From the NCBI GenBank assembly GCA_046348995.1, contig JAXMDB010000003.1, positions 429,409 to 493,408 of the forward strand: 64,000 nucleotides of DNA, given 5' to 3'. The translations under genes were made by a program, and so were the position numbers. The notes beneath the pieces are model-generated. The model did not search any database. It had not been told where the DNA came from and saw nothing but the letters and a program-made list of their open reading frames with translations. Shown here in pieces: positions 44,278 through 53,794 of this stretch (positions are counted from its first letter, which is position 1; every line of letters starts with the position of its first letter). Origin of the DNA: JANNSX01 sp046348995. Lineage in GTDB: Bacteria > Pseudomonadota > Alphaproteobacteria > Rhizobiales > Hyphomicrobiaceae.

Positions 44278-45441
44278 ATGAAGCGACACCAGCCGAAAGC
44301 GTTCGTGGTTGCCGCGCGGCGCTCGGCCATCGGCCGGATCGGCGGATTGCATCGCCTGCGCCGGATCGAGGACCTGACGGCGCCCATCATCGCCAAAGCC
44401 CTCACGGATGCCGGCATCGCCCTCGAGGACGTGGACGAGGTCGTGCTCGGCAATGCCACGGCTGGCGGCAATCCGGCCCGGCTCGTGGCTCTGGCGAGCG
44501 GGCTCGGCGATGCGGTTCCGGCCGTCACCATCGACCGGCAATGTGCATCGGGCCTCGAAGCGATCGCCCAGGCCGCGCGGCTCATCGCGACCGGGGAGGC
44601 GCGGATCGTCGTCGCCGGCGGCATGGAAAGCCTGTCGACCGCGCCCTGGCGCGTGATGCGTCCGCGCAATCCCTACCTGATGCCGCATTTCGCCGGTTTC
44701 GATCAGGGGCATGGCATGGGGGAATCCCGGCTCGTCGATGCGGCCGAGACGATCGCCCAGCGGTTTCAGATCAGCCGCGCGCGGCAGGATGCCTATGCCG
44801 TCGCCACGCGCCGCAGCGCCGCCGCCGCTGACGACCGCAAGGCCTTTGCCACCGAGATCGTGCCGCTCAAGCTCGAGCGCAACGAAACGCGCGACGAGAG
44901 CCTGTCGAGCTTCGCCGACGACGAGGAGCTTGCCGAGCTGCCGGTCTTCCGCGAGCCGGACGGCTCGGTGACGCAGGGCAATGCGGCCAGCATGCACGAT
45001 GGGGCCGCGATCTGCATCGTCGTGTCGGCTGAGGTCATGGCCCGGCTCCGCAAGCCCGCTGCCGTCGCCATTCTCGGCGCGGCGTCCTGCGGCGCGGCCG
45101 CGGGCGAGGAGGCGACGGCGTCGATCGAGGCGTTCCGCCGCCTGAAGACACGCGTGAACGGTGCGCTCCCCGCCAAGCTCCCACTGGTCGAGCTGAGCGA
45201 AGCCTCGGCCGCCGAGGCCATTGCCTTCCGGGACGGCGTGGGCGTTTCCGAGGACGCCCTCAATCCGGAGGGAGGATCGCTCGCCCGCGGCTATCCCTTC
45301 GCGGCAGCGAGCGCGGTGACCGCCGTACGCGTCTTCCATCAACTCACACGCGGGAATGGCGAGGCACAGCAAGACGTTGGCGTCGCTGTTTCAGGCGGGC
45401 TCGGCGGCATCGGCACGGCTGTCGCTTTCGAGCGGGTTTGA
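44278..45441 (+). CDS. Thiolase-family protein lacking two catalytic residues
   Basis: 387 residues, about normal for acetyl-CoA acetyltransferase. The N-terminal half is conventional: RSAIGRIGG, VDEVVLGNATAGG and DRQCASGLEAI with the acyl-accepting C89. The C-terminal half diverges: the NVNGGAIALGHPxGASG region reads NPEGGSLARGYPFAAASA, replacing the catalytic His by Tyr, and the CxGxG end reads AVSGGLGGIG, replacing the second Cys by Ser. The NEAF motif is SEAS. It may still bind an acyl-CoA but is unlikely to be an ordinary thiolase. No frameshift is visible, so the gene looks intact and under selection. Confidence 0.8.
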   Translation: MKRHQPKAFVVAARRSAIGRIGGLHRLRRIEDLTAPIIAKALTDAGIALEDVDEVVLGNATAGGNPARLVALASGLGDAVPAVTIDRQCASGLEAIAQAARLIATGEARIVVAGGMESLSTAPWRVMRPRNPYLMPHFAGFDQGHGMGESRLVDAAETIAQRFQISRARQDAYAVATRRSAAAADDRKAFATEIVPLKLERNETRDESLSSFADDEELAELPVFREPDGSVTQGNAASMHDGAAICIVVSAEVMARLRKPAAVAILGAASCGAAAGEEATASIEAFRRLKTRVNGALPAKLPLVELSEASAAEAIAFRDGVGVSEDALNPEGGSLARGYPFAAASAVTAVRVFHQLTRGNGEAQQDVGVAVSGGLGGIGTAVAFERV

Positions 45442-45551
45442 CGGCTCGGACGCGCCGTGACCTCGCTCCTCCGGCATGCTATGATTGCAGACTTCAAGCG
45501 AGGTGCGTGTGCAGTCCAGCCTGTCGCGGGGCGTTTGTGGAAGTGTGATCG

Positions 45552-48500
45552 ATGTGGGTTAGGGGGGCCGGCGCGAAAGCTGCTTCGGCAGCGCTCGGTA
45601 TTGCGATAGGCGCTTCGGCCATATTTTGGCCAGCGATCGCACGCGCCCAAGAGGCCTCCGGCACGGTTCCAAGCGCCACAGGCTTCTACGACTATCTGAC
45701 CACAAACGGCTATCTCAGCGCGCTCGGCTACGTGCTCGTGCTCGCGGCTGTCGCCGGCATCTTCCGCCGCCTGATGCGGACCGAGCTGTGGCGGCGCCTC
45801 ATGCGCTCCTTGACGGAGGATGTGCTCACGAACTGGCAGCTCGTGCTGCTCGGTGCGACCGCTATCCTGCTGTCGCTCGCCTCCGGCTACACGACCTGGA
45901 ACGGCATGACGAATTTCACCTGCCCGGCGCGGGAGGTGGACACCTGCTTTGCACCAAAAATTCTTTCGCTGCTCATCACCTTCGGCGTGCAAGGCGTCAT
46001 GCTCATCACGGCTTGGCTGATCGGCGAGAGCTTCGCCACGGGCATGCACCGGGGACAGTCGCCGGAAACGGTCTACAGGCATCGCGGAAGCTGGGCCCAT
46101 GCGGCCTTCAAGGCGCTGCTCGTCATGAGCATCGTCGCCGGCGCGACCCTCATCCTGGCCCTCGTGCTGCTCAACACCGGCGCTCTCAAATGGGCCGGTG
46201 TGAACTTGCCGCTGATCAAGACCGCCAACAAAGAGCTGATCGACTTCGCTGGCGGCAAGAGCGCCTATCTCGGCTGGTCGATCGCGTCCTTTCTCGGCGT
46301 TCTCGCCTTGCTCTATGCGCTGTCGGAGCGAGAGATCCTCGGCCCCTATATTCGCGGCTTGAAGATCATTCTGCGCAATCTGCCGCTCTGGATCATGTTC
46401 CTGGCCTGCATGGCCATCAGCGTCTTTTTCTCCTTCGACTCGCACTTCTCGACGATTTTCTCGCCGCAGGAGCGTGCGCGAGCCGCCGAGCTTCGGTCGA
46501 CCAACCAGGTGGCGGGCCTCGTCTCGGACGTCGGCCAGCTCGCCTACAAGCGCCGCTCGGAAAGCATCGAAGTGCTGTTCGCAAGTCCGGAGTGGAAAAC
46601 CTTCGAGGGCAAGCTCGACGGCATCATCGACATGGCGCGCCGCGCGCCGGGCGAGATCGAGGCGCTGCGGACGCGCGAGCTCGAGGCGGTCCGCTCCAAG
46701 CAGGCGTCGCTGCAGGAGCGCAAGGCCACCGCCGAAAGTCAGCGCGTCGGCCTCGCACAGCGCAAGGAGACCTTGCTCGGCGACGTCAATCGTCTGAAGG
46801 GCGAGATCCCGCCGCTCAGCGCCGAGGTCGAGCGGCTGAAGGCCGAGGTCTTCAAGCAAGAGAGCGAGATCCTCGCCAAAAAGGCGGAGGCGGATGCCGA
46901 GGCCGGTGGTGTCGGCGGCACGCTCAAGGCCGGCAGAGGCCCCGAGTTCGCCAAGCGCAAGAAAGAGCTCAACGATCTCGGTGTGAAGAAGAAGATCAGC
47001 ACTGATCAGCTCAAGGCGCGGGAAGCCCAGCTGGCAGCCGCACGGGACGCCGTCACGGCCGCCGAATCCCAGCTCGCCCAGATCGACGGCGAGATCGGCA
47101 AGCTCAAAGGCGAGTCTCAGCTGGCCGAGCAGCAAATCGCCGAGGCGACGGCGGAGCCCGGCACGGAGGCGGCGCCTGCCAGCGACGTGACGAAAGTTTT
47201 CGGCTCGCTCGAGACGGCACTCACCGCCTTCCGCCGTGAGCCTGAGCGCGCGTCCTTCGAAGGCATCCAGGCGCAGTGCAATGCGCTCGTTTCGGCCTTC
47301 CAGCGCGTGGAAACGCTGAAGGCCGAGCAGGCCGAGAAGGGCCTCGGCTGCGACCCGGGCCTCGCCGCCGATCGCGTCAACGGCGTGCTCGCGCGAAACG
47401 ACAGCATCGCCGCCTTCAAGTCTCTGTGTGGGCGCGAGGACAGCCTGCCGCAGACCGGCACCGATGCGGTCATGGCCTTCGGCGAGAAATGTATCCAGAC
47501 GGCCGGGCTTCCCGGCGAGGATACGGCGAGCTTCCGCGACGCCTTGAACGGCATCGCGCTCAACCGCGACGACAAGGCCCACCGCTTCGTCGTCACCATC
47601 AACGCCTTCACCGATGGCAACAAGCTCGCGTATCTCGCTCTCGGCATCGCGTTCGCGGTCGACGCCTTGGTGTTCATGGCCGGCCTGTTCGGCGCCAACG
47701 CCGTCCGCTCGCCGCTGAGCGACGTGCCCCATGGCAAGATGCGCTCGGCCTCGCAACTCGAGGCCGTCATCATCAGCGCGCTCGAGCCGCATCGCTTCTA
47801 CAACGCGCGGACCGTCATCGGCGCCATGCGCCCGATCACGCCCGTCGATGGCTTCACGCAAGAGGTCGTGCTGTCCGACATCGACGACGACACGGCGGCG
47901 CGCGTGCGCACGGTGCTGAATGCCGCCTCGACGCTCAATGCCGTCCGCCGCCAGGACGACTCCGGCATCGATGTCGCCTCCGGCGGCCGGATCTATCGCG
48001 AGCGCTATCTCGTGCGCTCCGAGCTGTTCGAGTTCCTGGCCGATGTCTGCCAGCGCGAGTTGCGCTCCAACGACGCCGCGCGCGAGGCGGTCGCCGAGGA
48101 GCAGATGGAGGCGAAGCGCTACCGCATCGAGTCGACCAGCGACAGCATGCGCTCCGACATGCAGCGACAGCGGGCCGAGCGCCTGGTGCCACTGTTGCGC
48201 GCGGCTCTGCTGCCGGAGCTGCGGGACAATCTCGCCCGCCTGGAGAGCGCGATGCGGCCGGTCTCCTATCCCGAGCACCGCGATCGTGGGTTCGTGACCG
48301 AGGCAGAGCCCCTGAGCTTGCCGCTCGGCGAGCGGGCCGTCGTCGTCAGCGCGTTGAATGCGGGCGCGACGAAGGAGGCCGTCGAGCATGCGAGCATCAA
48401 CCGGATCGTCAATGGCGACCGCGTGTCCAAGGACATGTATTTCGTGCGGCCCGAGTTCATGGCGGCGCTCACCTATATCAAGCTGCATCTCTACGAGCGC

Positions 48501-48974
48501 GGGCAGCTTGCGCCCGCATCGTCGCCACCGCCCGGACCGACCGGCGGCGGCGAGCTGCAATCGATCAAGCAGATCAGCAACGAGCCGCGCCGCGCCATCA
48601 CCTCGCAGCCCGCGCCGACCGAGGATCGCGATGTGCTCGAGCGCGGCTACCTCAGGAAGTTCGCCCAGATGCTCGAATTCGACGCCGACGATGTGATCAT
48701 CGTCGAGCAGAGCCTCGACGAGGAGGTCGCGCGGTTCGAGCACACGATCGAGAGTGGCGGGCAAGCCGCCCACAACGCACAGGCTAACGCCGACAACCTC
48801 TACAACATCATAGCCGAGGTTGCCTTCGAGCTGCAGCAGCAGACGAGCGGCGACATCGCTCTGCAGGCGCTCGAAGCGGTGAGCGAGCGCGTGCGCAGGC
48901 TCGTCCCCTGGCTCGTCAACAAGCGGATCTGGAATATGGCCGGCGCGACATCGGAAGGCGCGACCCGGCAGTAG
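45552..48974 (+). CDS. Large membrane protein with coiled coil, unknown function (1,140 residues)
   Basis: The N-terminus may be a signal or first helix (residues 10-32, ending in ARAQ). Six further hydrophobic segments lie at about 53-70, 93-115, 136-158, 185-212, 240-258 and 275-295. A long coiled coil follows at about 360-545 (rich in E, K, Q, A; ERKATAESQRVGLAQRKETL), then a Cys-containing region (about 570-690), another membrane helix (about 695-718, LALGIAFAVDALVFMAGLFG) and a soluble, mostly helical C-terminus (720-1140). I do not recognise the family or any catalytic motif. A scaffold or mechanosensitive-like envelope role would fit the layout but is only inference. It precedes, convergently, the pyrophosphatase gene. 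Confidence 0.85.
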   Translation: MWVRGAGAKAASAALGIAIGASAIFWPAIARAQEASGTVPSATGFYDYLTTNGYLSALGYVLVLAAVAGIFRRLMRTELWRRLMRSLTEDVLTNWQLVLLGATAILLSLASGYTTWNGMTNFTCPAREVDTCFAPKILSLLITFGVQGVMLITAWLIGESFATGMHRGQSPETVYRHRGSWAHAAFKALLVMSIVAGATLILALVLLNTGALKWAGVNLPLIKTANKELIDFAGGKSAYLGWSIASFLGVLALLYALSEREILGPYIRGLKIILRNLPLWIMFLACMAISVFFSFDSHFSTIFSPQERARAAELRSTNQVAGLVSDVGQLAYKRRSESIEVLFASPEWKTFEGKLDGIIDMARRAPGEIEALRTRELEAVRSKQASLQERKATAESQRVGLAQRKETLLGDVNRLKGEIPPLSAEVERLKAEVFKQESEILAKKAEADAEAGGVGGTLKAGRGPEFAKRKKELNDLGVKKKISTDQLKAREAQLAAARDAVTAAESQLAQIDGEIGKLKGESQLAEQQIAEATAEPGTEAAPASDVTKVFGSLETALTAFRREPERASFEGIQAQCNALVSAFQRVETLKAEQAEKGLGCDPGLAADRVNGVLARNDSIAAFKSLCGREDSLPQTGTDAVMAFGEKCIQTAGLPGEDTASFRDALNGIALNRDDKAHRFVVTINAFTDGNKLAYLALGIAFAVDALVFMAGLFGANAVRSPLSDVPHGKMRSASQLEAVIISALEPHRFYNARTVIGAMRPITPVDGFTQEVVLSDIDDDTAARVRTVLNAASTLNAVRRQDDSGIDVASGGRIYRERYLVRSELFEFLADVCQRELRSNDAAREAVAEEQMEAKRYRIESTSDSMRSDMQRQRAERLVPLLRAALLPELRDNLARLESAMRPVSYPEHRDRGFVTEAEPLSLPLGERAVVVSALNAGATKEAVEHASINRIVNGDRVSKDMYFVRPEFMAALTYIKLHLYERGQLAPASSPPPGPTGGGELQSIKQISNEPRRAITSQPAPTEDRDVLERGYLRKFAQMLEFDADDVIIVEQSLDEEVARFEHTIESGGQAAHNAQANADNLYNIIAEVAFELQQQTSGDIALQALEAVSERVRRLVPWLVNKRIWNMAGATSEGATRQ

Positions 48975-48986
48975 CGCCGCCGGCCG

Positions 48987-49607
<621 letters not shown>

Positions 49608-49751
49608 GGGAGATAGGTTAGCGCCAACGGCGGAAGGCCGCTACCGCTCGCGCGTGTCGAGGTGCGTGCATGGGTCAGGTTCCCTTCGCCGCCAATTCCC
49701 CATATCAGTTGACACTGTACGCATCGAGACCATGGACGCACGGCCAACATC

Positions 49752-51797
49752 ATGACCATCACCGACATCGAGCGAGGACTGGTCGCGGCCTACGGTGCAC
49801 GGGTGCTAAGGCAGCAGGATCTCACGATCCGCTCGCTCCGGCAGGTCATCATTTGGCTGAACGATCGCGCCGATTACCTGAGCCTGCCGATGCCGGCCAG
49901 CTTGTCCAAGACCATCGCCGACGCCTACACGTCGGGGTTCTCGATGGTCGCTTTCGAGAAGGCGCTTTCCGGCGCACGCGAGACGCTGGTCGCCGACCTC
50001 GAGCGCGTGGCGCTCGAAACGCCGGCGCCGCAGCCTCTCGTCGCCAACATCACGCTGCTGTGCCGCGAGCTCGGCCTCGACATGGCGACCGCCAAGCTCG
50101 TCTGTCTCGTCGCCTACAGCACGCGTTTCGACCTAGTCCGGATGCTGGCGGAGACGGTGGCGGAATCGATCGGCCATCATGCGCGCATTCTCTCGATTCT
50201 CATCGGCGAGCCGATGCGGGCTGTCGAGGGCATGCTCGCCCACGACAGCGAGGTCGCGGCGTCGGGGCTGCTGCAGATCTTCGACGCCGGCGATATCATC
50301 GGCCACGGCGGCCGCCTGATCATTCCCCACCGCATCAATCGGACGCTCGAGCGGACGTTCGCCGGCTACGAGGAGCTGAGGCACGCGTTGCTCGGCGAGC
50401 CGCTCGCCTCCAACATCGAGTCGGCGGATTACGATCACCTGGCGGCCGATCGGGACCTCATCGAGCGGGTGCTGAGCGGTGCGCTGCGCGATGGCGCCAA
50501 GGGCGTCAACGTCCTTTTGTATGGGCCGCCCGGAACGGGCAAGACCGAGCTCACAAAGGTCGTCACCTCGCTCGCCGGGGCAACGCTCTATGGCGCGGGC
50601 GAGGATGGCGGCAACCGAGGCGAGGCCGATCGCACGACGCGGCTTGCCGATCTCGTTTTCTCGCTCAGATTGCTGACCGGCTCCACACGCGCGGCGCTGC
50701 TGTTCGACGAGATGGAGGATGTTGCCTGGCAACTCATGAAGCGCGGCGGCTCGAAGGTGTATTTGAATCGCCTGCTCGAGACCAATGCGGTGCCGATCTT
50801 CTGGACCTCGAACAATGTCTCCGAGATCGATCCGGCGCTGCTGCGGCGCATGACGCTCGCCGTCGAGATGCGCCTGCCGCCGGCAAGCCAGCGCCGGCGC
50901 ATTCTCGAGCGGCAGTCGGAGCGTATGGGGCTCGGCCTCGGCGCTCGCGAGCTCGACGGCATGGCGCGCAAGGTCGCGGCGACGCCGGCCGTGCTCGAGA
51001 ATGCGTTGAAGGCCGCCAAGCTCGCGGGTGGCGGCATCGAGGACGCAGAGCGTGCGGCGCTCGGCGTCGTGCGTGCCGTGACGGGGATCGGCCAGAAGCG
51101 GCCTGCCGCCTTCCCCGACTTCGTGCCGGATCTGATGACCGCCAACCTCGATCTGGTGGCGCTCGCCGATCAGCTTGTCAAAAGCGGCAATCTCGCCTTC
51201 TCGCTCTGCCTGTCGGGCCCGCCGGGCACGGGCAAGTCGGCCTTCGCGCGCTATCTCGCGCGACGTCTCGGCATCGAGGTGACGCAGAAGCGCGCCTCCG
51301 ATCTCTTGGGCGCCTTCGTCGGCGAGAGCGAGAAGCGCATCGCGGAGGCCTTCGAGGAGGCGCGGGAGGCGGGAGCCTTCCTCATCTTCGACGAAGCGGA
51401 CTCCTTCTTGCAGGACAGGCGAGAGGCCGTGCGCTCGTGGGAGATCACGCAAGTCAACGAGATGCTGACGTGGATGGAGGAGCATGCCTATCCGGTCTGC
51501 TTCACGACCAATCTCATGGATCGGTTCGATCTGGCGTCGCTCCGCCGTTTCACGTTCCACATCCGCTTCGACTATCTGACGAAGGCGGCGCTCGAGCGCG
51601 CGTATCGCACGTTTTTCAAGCTCGATCGCGTACCGGCGGCGGGGCTCGCCTTCACGAACCTGACGCCGGGCGATTTTGCGCAGGCGAAGAAGCAGGCGAC
51701 AGTATTGGGCGTGATGTCGGATGCCGAGCGCATCGTCGAGCTGCTGACGGACATCGCCCGCGCCAAACCCGGCGCACGTGGTGCGATCGGGTTCTGA
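49752..51797 (+). CDS. Protein with two AAA+ ATPase domains
   Basis: 681 residues. An N-terminal helical region (1-235) precedes AAA domain 1 with Walker A GPPGTGKTE (about 258) and Walker B ALLFDEMED (about 318), and AAA domain 2 with GPPGTGKSA (about 492) and Walker B FLIFDEADS (about 543). The second domain also has a sensor region CFTTNLMDRFDLASLRRFTF, which includes the arginine finger-like pair. Domain 1 has WTSNNVSEIDPALLRRM in the same place. The ATPases resemble FtsH/Cdc48-type remodellers but with no protease domain. The client is unknown. A methyltransferase-like membrane protein follows after 3 bp. Confidence 0.85.
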   Translation: MTITDIERGLVAAYGARVLRQQDLTIRSLRQVIIWLNDRADYLSLPMPASLSKTIADAYTSGFSMVAFEKALSGARETLVADLERVALETPAPQPLVANITLLCRELGLDMATAKLVCLVAYSTRFDLVRMLAETVAESIGHHARILSILIGEPMRAVEGMLAHDSEVAASGLLQIFDAGDIIGHGGRLIIPHRINRTLERTFAGYEELRHALLGEPLASNIESADYDHLAADRDLIERVLSGALRDGAKGVNVLLYGPPGTGKTELTKVVTSLAGATLYGAGEDGGNRGEADRTTRLADLVFSLRLLTGSTRAALLFDEMEDVAWQLMKRGGSKVYLNRLLETNAVPIFWTSNNVSEIDPALLRRMTLAVEMRLPPASQRRRILERQSERMGLGLGARELDGMARKVAATPAVLENALKAAKLAGGGIEDAERAALGVVRAVTGIGQKRPAAFPDFVPDLMTANLDLVALADQLVKSGNLAFSLCLSGPPGTGKSAFARYLARRLGIEVTQKRASDLLGAFVGESEKRIAEAFEEAREAGAFLIFDEADSFLQDRREAVRSWEITQVNEMLTWMEEHAYPVCFTTNLMDRFDLASLRRFTFHIRFDYLTKAALERAYRTFFKLDRVPAAGLAFTNLTPGDFAQAKKQATVLGVMSDAERIVELLTDIARAKPGARGAIGF

Positions 51798-51800
51798 GCG

Positions 51801-52274
51801 ATGCGCGACGCGGACGCCGAGGAACGTCCCAACCGCCTGCCCTGGCCGCCCATGCTCTATGTGGGGTCCGTGGTGGCGGCCCTCGTGGCCGACGCATTCT
51901 GGCCGCTCGGTTTTGGTCTCGCCTGGCCCTGGCGCGGCATCGGCATCGCGATCCTTGGGGCAGGTGTCGCCCTCGATCTGTCGGCGATCTTCACGCTGGT
52001 GCGGCACCGCACGACGTTTCGCCCCGATCGCGGCACGACCCGTCTCGTGACGAGCGGACCCTATGCAATCTCCCGCAATCCGATCTATCTCGGCAATACG
52101 ATTGCGCTCGCGGGTTTAGCGATCGCAATCGACAATGTCTGGATTCTCGTGATGGTGCCGTTCGTGACACTCGCGGTCCAGAAGCTCGCGATCGAGCGTG
52201 AGGAGCGGCATCTCGCGGCCGTGTTCAGCGGCAGCTGGGTGGCCTATCGGCGGCAGGTGAGGCGATGGGTGTGA
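51801..52274 (+). CDS. Isoprenylcysteine carboxyl methyltransferase (ICMT)/PEMT-like membrane protein
   Basis: 157 residues with about four membrane helices. The family signature is seen: LVTSGPYAISRNPIYLGNTI followed by EREERHLAAVFSGSWVAYRRQVRRW. It would transfer a methyl group from S-adenosylmethionine to a membrane-embedded substrate. Bacterial members mostly have unknown substrates. The start at 51801 is 3 bp after the AAA+ stop, so the two genes are likely co-transcribed. Confidence 0.85.
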   Translation: MRDADAEERPNRLPWPPMLYVGSVVAALVADAFWPLGFGLAWPWRGIGIAILGAGVALDLSAIFTLVRHRTTFRPDRGTTRLVTSGPYAISRNPIYLGNTIALAGLAIAIDNVWILVMVPFVTLAVQKLAIEREERHLAAVFSGSWVAYRRQVRRWV

Positions 52275-52430
52275 TACCAGCGTGCGAAAATTCTCACCCG
52301 CCGAATTTGTGACCTAGCCGGCCCTCTCCCCACGGGAGAGCGCGGAAACAACATGGCTCGTGCCAGGTTGCAAAGCTTTGATGATCGAAAGGGTCGGAAC
52401 AAGTGCGCGTTGGTATGAGGCCATGAAAAA

Positions 52431-52454
52431 GGGCGACCTGCTGGTCGCCCCTAC
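52431..52454. repeat. Family 2 repeat, single copy
   Basis: GGGCGACCTGCTGGTCGCCC followed by CTAC, 22 bp from the end of the M24 gene. The rest of 52275-52476 holds nothing recognisable. Confidence 0.8.
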
Positions 52455-52476
52455 GATTGCGTGCGTGAGGCAGGAC

Positions 52477-53652
52477 CTACTTGTACAGCACGTCCCGCGG
52501 GAAGTTCGTGATGCACTCGTTGCCCTTGTCTTTGATGAGCACAGTTTCGCTCACCTCCATGCCCCAGGTGTCGAACCACATGCCAAGCATGACGTGGATG
52601 ACGTTGCCGGGCTCGAGCACACTCTTGTCGCCAGACCTGAGGGAGATCGTGTGCTCGCCCCAATCGGGTGGATAGCCGATACCGATCGAGTAGCCGCAGC
52701 GGCTCTCCTTCTTGAGGCCGTACTTGGCGATCGTCGTGCGGAAGGTGAGCTCCACCTCCTCGCCGGTGACGCCCGGTTTCATCATCGCGAGCACCTCGTC
52801 CATGCCTTCGAGCACGGCCTTCGTGGTGTCTTGGAGCTTTTTCGTCGGCTTGCCCAAATGCATCGTGCGGGCGAGGCCCGAGGTGTAGTGACGGCAAGCG
52901 CCGGCGAGCTCGGTCGCGACCGTCTCGTCCTTCTCGTATTTGCGGTCGGTCCAAAGCATGTGCGCGGCCGTTGCATTCTCCCCGGCGAGGATGGTGGGAG
53001 GAAGCGAGGTCACGTCGCCCGCCCACTCCTTCTGGCTCGCGATCTGCGCCTGATAGATGGCGGCAACCGAGTCGCACTCGCGGACGCCCGGCGCGATGAT
53101 CTCTTGGGCGACCTTGGTGGCAGCCTCGACGAGCCGCGCGGCGCGGCGCATATACTCGATCTCGGCCGGCGATTTCACCGCGCGGATCCACGAGACGAGC
53201 AGATTCGCCTCGACGATGACAGCGTTCGGCAAGCCACGGACGAGATGCTCGTGCGCGCGGGGCGAGTAGTAATAGGTCTCGGTCTCGATGCCGATGCGGC
53301 GCGAGCCCCAGCCCTTGGCCTTGATCCAATCGGCCATCCAATCCATCGGATGGCGGTCGTTCTGCTGCACGTAGTGGTCGGGGAAGCCGACGGAGTTGTC
53401 GGGGTTCATCCAGACGGTCAAGCGACCGCCCGTCGCGTCGATGCCGCGGCCGAGCCAGTAGGGCTCCTCGTCCTCGATCGGAACGAGCACGACCTGCGGC
53501 GTGTAGAACGACCAGCCGTCATAGGCGGTCAGGTAGTACTGGTTGGCGACGTCGGTGACGACGAGCAGCTCGATGCCGCGCCGGGCCATCTGATCGCGCA
53601 CCTTGCGCAGGCGCTGGCGATACTCGTCTTTGCTGAAGGGAAGTGCGACCAT
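52477..53652 (-). CDS. M24 family hydrolase, ectoine hydrolase-like (DoeA/EutD)
   Basis: 391 residues of the pita-bread fold. The sequence YDGWSFYTPQVVLVP near the N-terminus, FPDHYVQQNDRHPMDWMADW, and the C-terminal IGYPPDWGEHTISLRSGD resemble the ectoine hydrolase group, which opens ectoine to N-acetyl-diaminobutyrate. It differs clearly from the creatinase at 2252. No doeB-type deacetylase or ectoine transporter of the usual type lies beside it, so the substrate assignment is tentative; an X-Pro dipeptidase-like role remains possible. It is separated from the GH63-type gene by 142 bp on the same strand. Confidence 0.8.
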   Translation of the reverse strand: MVALPFSKDEYRQRLRKVRDQMARRGIELLVVTDVANQYYLTAYDGWSFYTPQVVLVPIEDEEPYWLGRGIDATGGRLTVWMNPDNSVGFPDHYVQQNDRHPMDWMADWIKAKGWGSRRIGIETETYYYSPRAHEHLVRGLPNAVIVEANLLVSWIRAVKSPAEIEYMRRAARLVEAATKVAQEIIAPGVRECDSVAAIYQAQIASQKEWAGDVTSLPPTILAGENATAAHMLWTDRKYEKDETVATELAGACRHYTSGLARTMHLGKPTKKLQDTTKAVLEGMDEVLAMMKPGVTGEEVELTFRTTIAKYGLKKESRCGYSIGIGYPPDWGEHTISLRSGDKSVLEPGNVIHVMLGMWFDTWGMEVSETVLIKDKGNECITNFPRDVLYK

Positions 53653-53794
53653 GGGGTGTCCGCTCGGGCTTGGTGGCCGGGCCTGTCCCGGCGACAGGGG
53701 AATTAGGAGCTTGGCCGGCGGTCCAAGTCAACGCACCGGCCATGCAGGGCAGGGATACGGGGCAATGTGGGCATCGCAAGCGCTCAGCCCAGCC

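Noticed and set aside
45339..48773. A very long minus-strand open frame (over 1,100 codons) opposite the large membrane protein
   Set aside because: It mirrors the codon bias of the plus-strand gene, gives an Arg/His/Leu/Ala-rich protein with no recognisable domain, and has no ribosome site. The plus-strand frame has real membrane helices and a coiled coil.
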